NCBI RefSeq assembly: GCF_040783535.2
Contig: NZ_JBFONW020000004.1
Span: forward strand, 186,001-250,000
Reading direction: 5' to 3'
Length of the DNA stretch: 64,000 bases
From: Aestuariibius insulae
Lineage (GTDB): Bacteria; Pseudomonadota; Alphaproteobacteria; Rhodobacterales; Rhodobacteraceae
Each line of letters begins with the position of its first letter. Positions within the stretch are counted from its first letter, which is position 1. Below the pieces are notes generated by a model. The model did no database searches, was not told the origin of the DNA, and worked only from the letters and a program-made list of their open reading frames with translations. The position numbers were made by a program, and so were the translations under genes. This document shows positions 1 through 7,688 of this stretch, piece by piece.

Positions 1-848
1 TCTGCAGAAAGGCGGGCCGCAACATAGTCGTGGTTCCGAAGACCATCGCGGACCCTGCGCGGGATCTCGGCCAGTTGCGGGCGGATGATGGCTGCCGAGA
101 GGTTCGACAGACGAAGATTGTAGAGGGGGAGCTGGTTCTGCCAGCGGCTCAGCGCCTCGGTCAGTGATGCGTCCTGCGCGTGCTTCTTCCACATATGCTC
201 GTAGGCGCCGGACATGATGATCGCGCGGGCGACGAGATTGGCATCGTCGGTGATCAGGATCCCGCCTTCGCCTGCGTTTACCATCTTATAGGACTGAAAG
301 CTGAAACATCCGATTTGGCCTATCGTGCCGATCTTTCGACCAGTCCAAAGCGTGCCAAGGGAATGCGCCGCATCCTCGATCACCGGGAGCCCTGCGGCAT
401 CGCAGAGCCCCATGATCGCGTCCATGTCCGACGTATGGCCGCGCATATGGCTAATGAGCACTGCGTCGGCCTGCGGTAGCTTTGCGGCGAAGTCTTCCAG
501 ATCGATACGGTAGTTGTCGCCGCACTCTACGAGAACCGGGATGCAGTCTGCGTGAACGACCGCGGACGGGACTGCGGCGAAGGTGAAGGCGGGGATAAGT
601 ATGCGGGCATTCTGCTTTAGATCCAATGCCTTGAGCGAAAGGAAAAGTGCGGCTGAACAGGAGGAGACCGCGAGTGCATAGCGAGTGCCCATCAGGTCCG
701 CGAATTCCGACTCCAAGAGGGAAACCGGGGCTTTTTCATTGGCAGTATAGCGGAAAAGATCGCCGGTCCGAAGCAAGCTTTCGATCGCCGACTGGGCGGA
801 TGCCGGGATCGGTTCGGCCGTATGGACATCGGGGACTGCGCGGTTCAT
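1..848 (-). CDS. DegT/DnrJ/EryC1/StrS-family PLP aminotransferase, 3' part outside the window
   Basis: Translating leftward from the ATG at 848 gives 282 open codons to the window edge, so the C-terminal part is missing. The protein begins MNRAVPDVHTAEPI and carries the family's marks: an N-terminal cofactor region (YALAVSSCSAALFLS), the aspartate motif VIEDAAHSLG, and the Schiff-base lysine in CFSFQSYKMVNAGEGG. This family transfers an amino group to keto-sugars used for O-antigen, capsule or protein glycans. It can also act on other keto substrates, so the substrate is not known here. The region upstream is AT-rich and contains a perfect inverted repeat (856-878), which may be an operator. 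Family assignment is firm; the pathway is inferred from surface-polysaccharide genes elsewhere in the window. Confidence 0.85.
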   Translation of the reverse strand, partial: MNRAVPDVHTAEPIPASAQSAIESLLRTGDLFRYTANEKAPVSLLESEFADLMGTRYALAVSSCSAALFLSLKALDLKQNARILIPAFTFAAVPSAVVHADCIPVLVECGDNYRIDLEDFAAKLPQADAVLISHMRGHTSDMDAIMGLCDAAGLPVIEDAAHSLGTLWTGRKIGTIGQIGCFSFQSYKMVNAGEGGILITDDANLVARAIIMSGAYEHMWKKHAQDASLTEALSRWQNQLPLYNLRLSNLSAAIIRPQLAEIPRRVRDGLRNHDYVAARLSA

Positions 849-855
849 TTCATAT

Positions 856-878
856 TATCCGAATATAATTTTCGGATA
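856..878. promoter_or_regulatory. AT-rich perfect inverted repeat upstream of the aminotransferase gene
   Basis: Arms TATCCGAA (856-863) and TTCGGATA (871-878) flank a 7-base AT spacer. The repeat ends 8 bases before the ATG at 848, in a short AT-rich stretch that is unusual for this genome. It fits an operator for a dimeric regulator or a 5' UTR hairpin. The rest of the 849-1122 interval shows no gene. Confidence 0.45.
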
Positions 879-1122
879 TATTAACTTATGTGGCTGTGGG
901 TGACTAGACCTTTTGCTCGCGTTGCAGCGTGCGCGGTTATCGAGCAGAGCAATGCCTGCCCGAGTTTGAACTGAAATGAGCGATGCGAACCGGCTTATGC
1001 CATGCTGGCCTTCTTCGAAGCTATCTCGTTTCTGTGATCGAAAGGGCTGAGCACGTGACGTGAAACCGTCTGATCCCACTCTAAATACAGATTAGGATTC
1101 TCAATTTCCGATGGAGGTGTCG

Positions 1123-1305
1123 ATGACCGTTTCTCTTAAGAGTTTGCTTGTTGCGGGTTTGATGCTTGGGCTGGCAGCTTGTGGATCGACGGGTCAGACC
1201 GGGCTTTCGGGTAATGCAGCGACGTCCAGAGGCTTTGATGACGACGGGCGTGATCGGCACAATCGGACGGCGGAGGATAACAGCGAGGACGGCGTCGAGA
1301 TCTGA
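1123..1305 (+). CDS. small lipoprotein of unknown function
   Basis: A 60-residue protein that starts MTVSLKSLLVAGLMLG and has a lipobox (LAAC) with the lipidated cysteine near residue 20. The remaining chain of about 40 residues is hydrophilic and acidic (DDDGRDRHN, DNSEDGVEI) with no recognisable domain. I chose the ATG at 1123 rather than the in-frame ATG at 1111 because GGAGGTG (1114-1120) then sits at a good ribosome-binding distance. It is a single gene between a leftward aminotransferase and a leftward operon end. Lipoprotein sorting is supported by sequence. No function can be assigned. Confidence 0.7.
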   Translation: MTVSLKSLLVAGLMLGLAACGSTGQTGLSGNAATSRGFDDDGRDRHNRTAEDNSEDGVEI

Positions 1306-1332
1306 GAGCAGGCGCGTTCAACGTCTGTTTCG

Positions 1333-2685
1333 TCAGACGTTGAGAAGCAGGTGCTCTCGCTCCCAGGGGGAGATGACCTGCAGGAATTCGTCGTATTCGG
1401 CGCGCTTCACGATAGAGTAGACGCGTGCGAATTCCGGGCCGAGGATTTCCTGCATCGCCGCGCTACTGTCAAACGCATCGAGCGCCGCGAAAAGCCCCCG
1501 GGGAATGTCCTCCTCGGCATCGTAGGCATCGCCTCTAAATTCCGCGCCCGGGTCGGTTTTCTCGAGCATTCCCAGATAGCCTGTCGCGAGCGATCCTGCG
1601 ATCCCCAGATAGGGATTGCAGTCCATTCCGGCGAGGCGATTTTCCACGCGGCGCGCGTCCGGACCTGAGACAGGAATACGGATCGCGGTCGTGCGATTGT
1701 CGCGGCCCCATTCAAGATTGATTGGAGCGGCGTGATCCTTCACGTAGCGGCGATAGCTGTTCACGTAAGGGGCGAGTAGGGCGACGACCGAGGGCAGGTG
1801 CTTTTTCATCCCGCCGATAAAGTGGTGAAAGGCCGGTGTTTCGGTCGTGCCGTCAGAGAAGATGTTCCGACCCTCGGCGTCGAGGACGGAGTGATGGATA
1901 TGCATGGCCGATCCAGGCTCTCCCTCGATGGGCTTGGCCATGAATGTGGCGAAACAGTTATGTTTGAGTGCGGCCTCGCGGATGAGCCGTTTGAAGTAGA
2001 AGACTTCGTCGGCCAGATAGACCGGGTCGCCGTGGCGCAGGTTGATCTCGACCTGACCGGCGCCGCCTTCCTGGGTGATGCCGTCGATTTCGAAGCCCTG
2101 CGCCTCGGCGAAATCGTAGATATCGTCGATGACGGGTCCGTATTCGTCGACGGCTGACATCGAATAGGCCTGACGCGCCGCAGCGGGTCGACCGGAGCGG
2201 CCCATCATGGGTTGGATCGCGGCGGCAGGATCGATGTTGCGCGCGACAAGGTAGAACTCCATTTCTGGGGCGACGATCGGGGTCCAGCCCTTGTCCGCAT
2301 AGAGCTGACAGACGCGTTTTAGGACGTTTCGCGGGGCGAACGGGACGGGTGTGCCATCGTGGTTGTAGGCGTCGTGGATGACCTGCAGCGTCCAGTCGCC
2401 CGTCCAGGGCGCAGCGGTTGCGGTGGCCATGTCGGGCCTCAGGACCATGTCGGGTTCGGTAAAGCCCCCATCGCCCGCAGCTTCGCCCCAGCCGCCGGTG
2501 ATCGTCTGAAAGAAGATGGAATTGGGCAGGAAGAATTCGGTCTGACGCTCGAATTTCGACGCCGGGACGGCTTTGCCTCGGGCGATGGCGGCAAGATCGG
2601 GGATCATGCATTCGACCTCGTCGAGGCGCTGGCCTGCAAGATATCGCTGGGCGGCGTCGGGAAGGGTCTGCGTCCAGTGGGTCAT
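1333..2685 (-). CDS. glutamine synthetase family protein, probable gamma-glutamyl-amine ligase
   Basis: 450 residues, the usual length for GlnA-type ligases of the PuuA/GlnA3 kind. Family marks seen are EMEFYLVARN, GGAGQVEINLRHGD, the glutamate-binding GSAMHIHH region near residue 265, and NRTTAIRIP. Such enzymes use ATP to join the gamma-carboxyl of glutamate to an amine (putrescine, polyamines, ethanolamine and others) instead of ammonia. The gene overlaps the upstream amidotransferase by 4 bases and ends an ABC-importer operon, so it probably modifies an imported amine. It is unlikely to be the housekeeping GlnA because the neighbours are transport genes and no glnB is present. The exact substrate is unknown. 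Confidence 0.8.
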   Translation of the reverse strand: MTHWTQTLPDAAQRYLAGQRLDEVECMIPDLAAIARGKAVPASKFERQTEFFLPNSIFFQTITGGWGEAAGDGGFTEPDMVLRPDMATATAAPWTGDWTLQVIHDAYNHDGTPVPFAPRNVLKRVCQLYADKGWTPIVAPEMEFYLVARNIDPAAAIQPMMGRSGRPAAARQAYSMSAVDEYGPVIDDIYDFAEAQGFEIDGITQEGGAGQVEINLRHGDPVYLADEVFYFKRLIREAALKHNCFATFMAKPIEGEPGSAMHIHHSVLDAEGRNIFSDGTTETPAFHHFIGGMKKHLPSVVALLAPYVNSYRRYVKDHAAPINLEWGRDNRTTAIRIPVSGPDARRVENRLAGMDCNPYLGIAGSLATGYLGMLEKTDPGAEFRGDAYDAEEDIPRGLFAALDAFDSSAAMQEILGPEFARVYSIVKRAEYDEFLQVISPWEREHLLLNV

Positions 2686-3359
2686 CGGGGGGCCTTGAAA
2701 TGAGCGGCCATGCGCGTCGCAATGGCTGCGGTGTCGAGGGGAACGTTTAGGGTTCTCTCGGCGGCGTCGAGCTGAACTTCCGGGACGATGCCGCGGCCGC
2801 GATGGGTGATAAGGCCGCGAATGGTGTCCGGGTCGAACTCCGGATGCGGCTGAAGCGTGAGGATCTGGTCGCCATAGGTCAGCACGGCGTTGGCGCAGAA
2901 GTCGTTATGGCCGATGACCTCGGCGTTCGGTGGAATCTGCGTCACCTGATCCTGGTGCCAGGCGTTGATATGATGGGTCTGTCCGTCGATGTGGTAGGGC
3001 TGACGCCCGATGGACCAGCCGCCGGAGAATTTCTCGACTTTGCCGCCAAGGGCCTGGGCGATGATCTGATGGCCGAAGCAGATGCCGATCATGGGTTTGC
3101 CTGCCGCGCGGATCGCGCGGATCAGATTCTCGAGAGGGGCGATCCAGGGCAGGGGCTCGTAGGCGCCGTGTTTGGAGCCGGTGATGAGCCAGCCATCGGC
3201 GTCGTCAGGACTCTCTGGAAATGTGCCATCGACGACACTCCAAGTGGCGAAGGTGAAACCCTGACCGCCGAGAAGACGCTGGAAGAAATCGGTGTAATCC
3301 CCGTGGGTTGGGCGGATTTCGTCGGGAGCGTGGCCGGTTTGGAGAATGCCGATCTTCAT
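2682..3359 (-). CDS. class I glutamine amidotransferase-like hydrolase
   Basis: 225 residues forming one GATase1 domain. The expected catalytic triad is visible: Cys94 in GICFGHQ, and His172 and Glu174 in LQPHPEF. It resembles the free-standing GMP-synthase-like amidotransferases, not the fused ones. Paired with a gamma-glutamyl ligase, such a protein can hydrolyse a gamma-glutamyl intermediate, as PuuD does in the E. coli putrescine pathway although PuuD belongs to a different peptidase branch. Its stop codon overlaps the ligase start (ATGA), so translation is probably coupled. About 200 bases without a gene separate it from the permease upstream. The role is inferred from context. Confidence 0.75.
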   Translation of the reverse strand: MKIGILQTGHAPDEIRPTHGDYTDFFQRLLGGQGFTFATWSVVDGTFPESPDDADGWLITGSKHGAYEPLPWIAPLENLIRAIRAAGKPMIGICFGHQIIAQALGGKVEKFSGGWSIGRQPYHIDGQTHHINAWHQDQVTQIPPNAEVIGHNDFCANAVLTYGDQILTLQPHPEFDPDTIRGLITHRGRGIVPEVQLDAAERTLNVPLDTAAIATRMAAHFKAPR

Positions 3360-3541
3360 TGGAGGCCTTCGTTCTTTTGGTGGGTACTAGCATGGAGGCG
3401 CTGCCCCCGCCACTGCACTGCAAGCGATGTTTTTTGGTCCCTCGTTGCCAGGATTGGCTCGCCGAGTGTGTCATCCAGCGCTCCTTTCGTCTTTGGCCTC
3501 CGAGGCGAGATGACGAGCGGGCGTTTGGGGTGGGCAGAGAT

Positions 3542-3562
3542 GCGAGCCGCGGGGCGGCTCGC
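3542..3562 (-). terminator. GC-rich hairpin after the permease gene
   Basis: Nine-base arms GCGAGCCGC and GCGGCTCGC with a 3-base loop start 1 base after the permease stop. There is no U-tract on either side, so this may be a weak or Rho-assisted terminator or an mRNA-stabilising stem. The 3360-3541 stretch that follows holds no gene and could carry a promoter for the amidotransferase and ligase pair. Confidence 0.5.
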
Positions 3563-3563
3563 G

Positions 3564-4361
3564 CTAGCGCAGGATCATCATGCGGGGGCGTTTGGGGGCC
3601 TGTGGCAGGTGACGGTTCAGGCGACGGTTCATCCATCCCATCAGGGTGATGATCGTCAGCGTCAGCAGTATGAAATAGCCCGCGAGGATCGGGTAGGGCA
3701 CGAAGGGATTGAAGGTCTTATCGGCGAAGTAGCTTGCATAATAAAGCGCATCGCCGCGCTGCTGCGAGGCGGGGAAGCCGGAGAAGAAGACCAGTGTCGT
3801 GGCGTGAAAAAGGAAGATGGCTTCGTTAATATAGGCGGGCCAGGCGAGGCGGAGCATGGTGGGCCAGACGATGCGGGTGAAGCGTTTGAGGCCTGTGAAG
3901 CCGTAAGCGTCGGCTGCCTCTATCTCCCCGCGCGGGATGGTGCGCAGGGCGCCGTGGAAGATCTCGGCTGAATAGGCGGAGGTGTTCAGGAAAAGCACGA
4001 TGGCCGCGCCCGCCCATGCGCTGGTCAGCCAGTCAGGTCCGATCCCGGCTTGTCTGAGGCGCAGGAAGAGAAAATAGGCGAGGAAGAACTGGATGAAGAG
4101 CGGGGAGCCGCGAAAGAGCAGGATAAAGCCCCGGCTGAGGGCCCGGATCGGGGGCAGGCGGCTTTCCTTGCCCAAGGCGAGTGCCGTCGCGAGGATGAAC
4201 CCGGCCAAGAGCGCGACCAGACCGAAATAGATGTTCCAGATCAGCCCCGAGCCGATCAGTGTGAACTGTTGGCAAAGAGTAAAGTCGTCTCGCGGCAAAA
4301 GACGCTCTCCGATCCCCAGTGAGCGCAATCCGTAGGCCTGGATCGTTTCGAGACAGGTCAT
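3564..4361 (-). CDS. amino acid ABC transporter permease (HisM/ArtM type)
   Basis: 265 residues from the ATG at 4361 (MTCLETIQAYGLRSLG). The reading frame stays open further upstream, but this ATG overlaps the stop of the preceding permease by 4 bases and the homologous region begins here. Several hydrophobic helices are visible, together with the cytoplasmic EAA-type loop (GEIEAADAYGFTGLKRF) that contacts the ATPase, and FRGSPLFIQFFL near the start of the conserved domain. It forms the inner-membrane channel with the other permease (4358-5224). Polar amino acid family importers carry basic amino acids, opines or related amines. Specificity cannot be read from the sequence. Confidence 0.85.
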   Translation of the reverse strand: MTCLETIQAYGLRSLGIGERLLPRDDFTLCQQFTLIGSGLIWNIYFGLVALLAGFILATALALGKESRLPPIRALSRGFILLFRGSPLFIQFFLAYFLFLRLRQAGIGPDWLTSAWAGAAIVLFLNTSAYSAEIFHGALRTIPRGEIEAADAYGFTGLKRFTRIVWPTMLRLAWPAYINEAIFLFHATTLVFFSGFPASQQRGDALYYASYFADKTFNPFVPYPILAGYFILLTLTIITLMGWMNRRLNRHLPQAPKRPRMMILR

Positions 4362-5224
4362 GAGGCGGCTCTGGCTCCGAAGGCCTGGCCATGGGTGAGG
4401 CGTGCCATCAGGCGTTCGAGGGCGGCTTCGGAGACCTTGGTAAAGGCGAGGTAGAAGACGAGCAGGAAAAGGAAATACCAGAGCCGCCAATCTCCGTGCG
4501 GGTAGTCTGTGAAGCGCGGTGTCTTCGCCCCGCCAAGCTCGCGCGCCCAGTAGACGATGTCTTCGACGCCCAGCAGGAACAGAAGCGGCGTGGCCTTGAT
4601 TAGGACCATCCAGAGATTGCCGAGACCGGGAAGGGCATAGACCCACATTTGCGGCACGAGGATGCGCCAGAATGTCTGGCGCGGGGTCATGCCATAGGCC
4701 TGAGCGGTTTCGATCTGGGCGCGGGGAACGGCCCGCATGGCGCCGTAGAGGACATTGGCCGCAAAGGCGCCGAAGACGATCGCGAAGGTCAGGACAGCGA
4801 TCAGGAAGCCGTAGATTTCGTGGACCCATTGCGGAGACGAGGAGAGTGGCAGCTTGGCGGCCGAGCAGACGACGAAATCATTGCCTTGCCGGATGGGCTG
4901 TTCCCAGTCGGGACAGAGGATCTGGTGCCGGATCCATTCGAAGCCCTGATCGAGGGCGATGACGAAGAAGAGGAAGAAGGCGATATCGGGAATGCCGCGG
5001 ACGATGGCGATATAGGTCTTGCCGATCCAGCTGAGCGGGGCTGGGCCGCGCGCGGCCATGGCTCCGAGAAACCCGAAGGCGAGGGCGGCCGGTGCGGTGA
5101 TTGCGAGCAGAAGCAGGACCGTTCCGAAGCTGGCATAGAACACCATGTGCTTCCCGGTGGTCAGGTAGCACGCCAGCCAGCGAGCTCCTTCGAGCGTGCT
5201 GGGATCGGCGCAGAAGGAGAACAT
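4358..5224 (-). CDS. amino acid ABC transporter permease (HisQ/ArtQ type)
   Basis: 288 residues, longer than the usual ~230 because of an extra segment around residues 100-140 (about CPDWEQPIRQ to WVHEIYG) that contains two cysteines and is probably periplasmic. Hydrophobic helices and the EAA loop (RAQIETAQAYGMTPRQTF) mark a BPD_transp_1 permease. It is the second half of the heterodimeric channel. It starts 3 bases after the hydrolase stop and overlaps the next permease by 4 bases, so translation is tightly coupled. The inserted loop is unusual for the family and might contact the binding protein. Confidence 0.85.
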   Translation of the reverse strand: MFSFCADPSTLEGARWLACYLTTGKHMVFYASFGTVLLLLAITAPAALAFGFLGAMAARGPAPLSWIGKTYIAIVRGIPDIAFFLFFVIALDQGFEWIRHQILCPDWEQPIRQGNDFVVCSAAKLPLSSSPQWVHEIYGFLIAVLTFAIVFGAFAANVLYGAMRAVPRAQIETAQAYGMTPRQTFWRILVPQMWVYALPGLGNLWMVLIKATPLLFLLGVEDIVYWARELGGAKTPRFTDYPHGDWRLWYFLFLLVFYLAFTKVSEAALERLMARLTHGQAFGARAAS

Positions 5225-5227
5225 CGG

Positions 5228-6043
5228 CTACATATCCTCGAGCGCGTCGCGCAGGGTGCGCTCGACCGTGGCGGGATCTTCGAGCTGCGGCAGGTGACCA
5301 AGGCCGGGCAGTTCGGTCAGATCGGCACCCATAGCGCTGGCAAGCGCTTTGCCGCGGGAAAGGGGGATCCAGGGATCATCCTTACCCCAAAGGATGCGCA
5401 CCGGGCATCGCGCCTTGTCGAAGTCCGGCTCGACCTCTGCCGTGTACCGTTCGTCAGCCATGGCAAACTGAGCGTAGAAGGCGTCTTTGCCCGTTTCGGA
5501 GAGCCAAGGCGCGGCCAGCTGCGCGCGGTCGCCTGGGTCGATCTCGTGCGCGAGCGCACCGCCAATATAGGCGTTGACGAGAGCGGCATGGATATGCGGC
5601 GGCAGGCCGGTAAAGGCGTCCACATGGCGACCGACATGATCGAAGAACTCCGATCCCCAAGGTCTCATCGCGACGACGTTCATCAGAATCCAACCCGCAA
5701 AATCGCGACCGTGAAGGAGATGTGAGCGAAGCGTCACCGCGCCACCAAAGTCATGGGCGACGACAAGCGGGCGCTCTAGCTCCCAGGCGTCGAGCATTTC
5801 GCCGAAGACCTCGCCTTGGACATCGATGGAGGCGGAGCGGGGTCCGCCCATCTGGGATCGGCCAAAGCCCGGCATGTCGTACCAATGGACGCGGTAGCGC
5901 TCGGCGAGCGCGGGAATGATGCGGTGCCAAGCGAAGGAGGACCACGGCCAGCCATGGGCGAGCACCAGATCCGGTCCATGACCGGTCCGACCAGCGGCAA
6001 CCGTGCCGGCTGAAGTCTCGTGCTGCTGGTCAAGTGTCCACAT
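5228..6043 (-). CDS. alpha/beta-fold hydrolase (haloalkane dehalogenase/epoxide hydrolase-like)
   Basis: 271 residues. The oxyanion motif HGWPWSS lies near residue 30. The nucleophile elbow VAHDFGGA has an aspartate (Asp98) instead of serine, there is an acid in WGKDDPW, and the catalytic histidine is His250 in GLGHLPQ. An Asp nucleophile is known from haloalkane dehalogenases, fluoroacetate dehalogenases and epoxide hydrolases, so ester hydrolysis is less likely. The gene sits between the binding protein and the permeases of the ABC operon, which suggests that it acts on the imported compound. A hairpin (6051-6072) lies directly before its ATG and I see no Shine-Dalgarno sequence. Confidence 0.8.
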   Translation of the reverse strand: MWTLDQQHETSAGTVAAGRTGHGPDLVLAHGWPWSSFAWHRIIPALAERYRVHWYDMPGFGRSQMGGPRSASIDVQGEVFGEMLDAWELERPLVVAHDFGGAVTLRSHLLHGRDFAGWILMNVVAMRPWGSEFFDHVGRHVDAFTGLPPHIHAALVNAYIGGALAHEIDPGDRAQLAAPWLSETGKDAFYAQFAMADERYTAEVEPDFDKARCPVRILWGKDDPWIPLSRGKALASAMGADLTELPGLGHLPQLEDPATVERTLRDALEDM

Positions 6044-6050
6044 GGGAAAA

Positions 6051-6072
6051 GGGGAGCGCCGGAACGCTCCCC
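6051..6072 (-). terminator. intercistronic hairpin after the binding-protein gene
   Basis: On the minus strand, GGGGAGCG and CGCTCCCC arms (8 bp) with a 6-base loop are followed by TTTTCCC. The stem begins 7 bases after the binding-protein stop codon and ends 7 bases before the hydrolase ATG. It probably ends part of the transcripts or protects the upstream mRNA, which would make binding protein more abundant than permease. This is common in periplasmic-binding-protein operons. Confidence 0.65.
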
Positions 6073-6079
6073 GATGGCT

Positions 6080-6802
6080 TTATTCGAAGACGAGAGCGTC
6101 GTCTCCAAACCACTCTTTGATCAGGGCATTGAGCGAGCCGTCGTCTTTCATCGACTGGATGGCGGCATCGAGCGTTTCGCGTAGCTCTCCATCGGATTCG
6201 CGGATCCCGGCGCCCAGCCCGCCGCCGAGGGGCACGTCGTCTCCGACAAAAGCCATCTCGGCATCCTCGTCCACGATCGGCACGAGGAAGTCTTTGTCGG
6301 CGAAGACGGCATCGGCCTCTCCGTTGCGAACGGCTGCGACGGTCTCGTCGGGGGTTGCAAACTCCAGAAGTGTGGCACCGGAGGCGGCGACATGAGCCGC
6401 TTGAATGGTGTTGACCTGAGCGGCCACGACGCCACCTTCAAGATCTGCATCCTCGCTGAGCGCCGCATAGGCGGAGGCTGCGGGCGGCACGTAGTTCTGG
6501 GTGAAGTCGATAACCTCGTCACGCTCGTCGGTGATCGACATGCCGGCCATGATCACGTCGTAGTTGCTGGAGACGAGGTTGGGGATGATGCTGTCCCAAT
6601 CGTTCGTCACCCATTCGCAGGTCAGGTTGGCGCGGGCACACAGCTCGTCGCCCAGGACACGCTCAAAGCCTGCGACCTCGCCGTTGTCGTCGAGGAAATT
6701 ATAGGGAGGGTATGCGCCCTCGGTTCCGAGGCGGACAACGTCCTGAGCCAGAGCAGCGGTGCCTGCAAACGCAATCGCGGTCGTCAGTAGCAGCTTTTTC
6801 AT
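6080..6802 (-). CDS. periplasmic amino acid-type substrate-binding protein
   Basis: 240 residues with a clear Sec signal peptide (MKKLLLTTAIAFAGTAALAQ, cleavage after about residue 19), so it is soluble in the periplasm. The mature protein has SBP_bac_3 features: RLGTEGAYPPYNFLDDNGEVAGFE at the start (given here only as the family opening), DVIMAGMSIT, RDEVIDFTQNY and a C-terminal EWFG. These match lysine/arginine/ornithine/histidine and octopine/nopaline binders, but the ligand is not certain. An AGGGA ribosome-binding sequence precedes the ATG. It lies between the ATPase gene and a hairpin that probably sets its expression above the permeases. Confidence 0.85.
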   Translation of the reverse strand: MKKLLLTTAIAFAGTAALAQDVVRLGTEGAYPPYNFLDDNGEVAGFERVLGDELCARANLTCEWVTNDWDSIIPNLVSSNYDVIMAGMSITDERDEVIDFTQNYVPPAASAYAALSEDADLEGGVVAAQVNTIQAAHVAASGATLLEFATPDETVAAVRNGEADAVFADKDFLVPIVDEDAEMAFVGDDVPLGGGLGAGIRESDGELRETLDAAIQSMKDDGSLNALIKEWFGDDALVFE

Positions 6803-6850
6803 GAGTGTGTTCCCTGTGGTTTATTGATGTTGATGGGTGTGGATAGCGTC

Positions 6851-7627
6851 TCAGGCGGCGAGCGTCGAGGAGAGGAAGCCGCGCAGACGGTCTGTCTTGG
6901 GATCGGTAAAGAGCCGGGCAGGGGCGCCCTGTTCCTCGATCCGGCCTTGGTGGAGGAAGACGACATGGTCCGACACGTCGCGAGCCATCTTCATGTCGTG
7001 GGTGACGAGAATCATGGTGCGGCCCTCTTCGGCGAGCGCCTGAATGACGCGGACGACCTCCTGCTCCAGCTCTGGATCGAGGGCCGAAGTGGGTTCATCA
7101 AAGAGAAGGGCCTTAGGCTCCATGCACAGGGCGCGGGCAATGGCGGCGCGCTGCTGCTGACCGCCTGAAAGCTGGGCGGGAAAGGCATCGGCCTTGTCGC
7201 CTATGCCGACCTTATCGAGATAGGCGCGAGCCGCCGGTTCAACCTCGGCCCGGTCGCGACCGAGCACGGTGAGCGGGGCTTCCATAACGTTCTGCAGGAT
7301 CGTCATATGAGCCCAGAGGTTGAACTGCTGAAACACCATCGAGAGGTTGGTGCGGATGCGCATGACCTGCTTTCGGTCGGACGGATGTCTGCCCGCGCCG
7401 GTGCCCTTCCAAGAGACGGGCTCACCGCAAAAGAGGATGTCGCCTTGCTGGCTGTCCTCAAGCAGATTGGCGCACCGCAGGAGCGTGGACTTGCCTGATC
7501 CGGAGGAGCCGATGAGAGAGACGACATCACCCTTGCGGGCCGTGATGTCGACGCCCTTGAGGACTTCGAGCTGGCCATAGCTCTTGTGGAGATCACGGAT
7601 CTCGATCACGGGCGCGGTGTCGGTCAA
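6851..7627 (-). CDS. amino acid ABC transporter ATP-binding protein (HisP/GlnQ type)
   Basis: 258 residues. Walker A GSSGSGKST lies at about residues 40-48, the ABC signature LSGGQQQRA near 165, Walker B ALLFDEPTSALD follows, and the switch histidine is in LVTHDM. It powers import through the permease pair from the cytoplasmic face. The start is taken as TTG at 7627 because MTDTAPVIEIRDLHKSYG is the normal N-terminus of the family and no ATG lies nearby. It is the first gene of the operon, so the promoter is expected at 7628-7688. ATPase family is certain; substrate is not. Confidence 0.88.
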   Translation of the reverse strand: MTDTAPVIEIRDLHKSYGQLEVLKGVDITARKGDVVSLIGSSGSGKSTLLRCANLLEDSQQGDILFCGEPVSWKGTGAGRHPSDRKQVMRIRTNLSMVFQQFNLWAHMTILQNVMEAPLTVLGRDRAEVEPAARAYLDKVGIGDKADAFPAQLSGGQQQRAAIARALCMEPKALLFDEPTSALDPELEQEVVRVIQALAEEGRTMILVTHDMKMARDVSDHVVFLHQGRIEEQGAPARLFTDPKTDRLRGFLSSTLAA

Positions 7628-7688
7628 GGGTGGTCCGGACGTTTGGTTTCAGCGGCAGAGTAGGGCGCAGATCGTCCCGGATTGCAAG

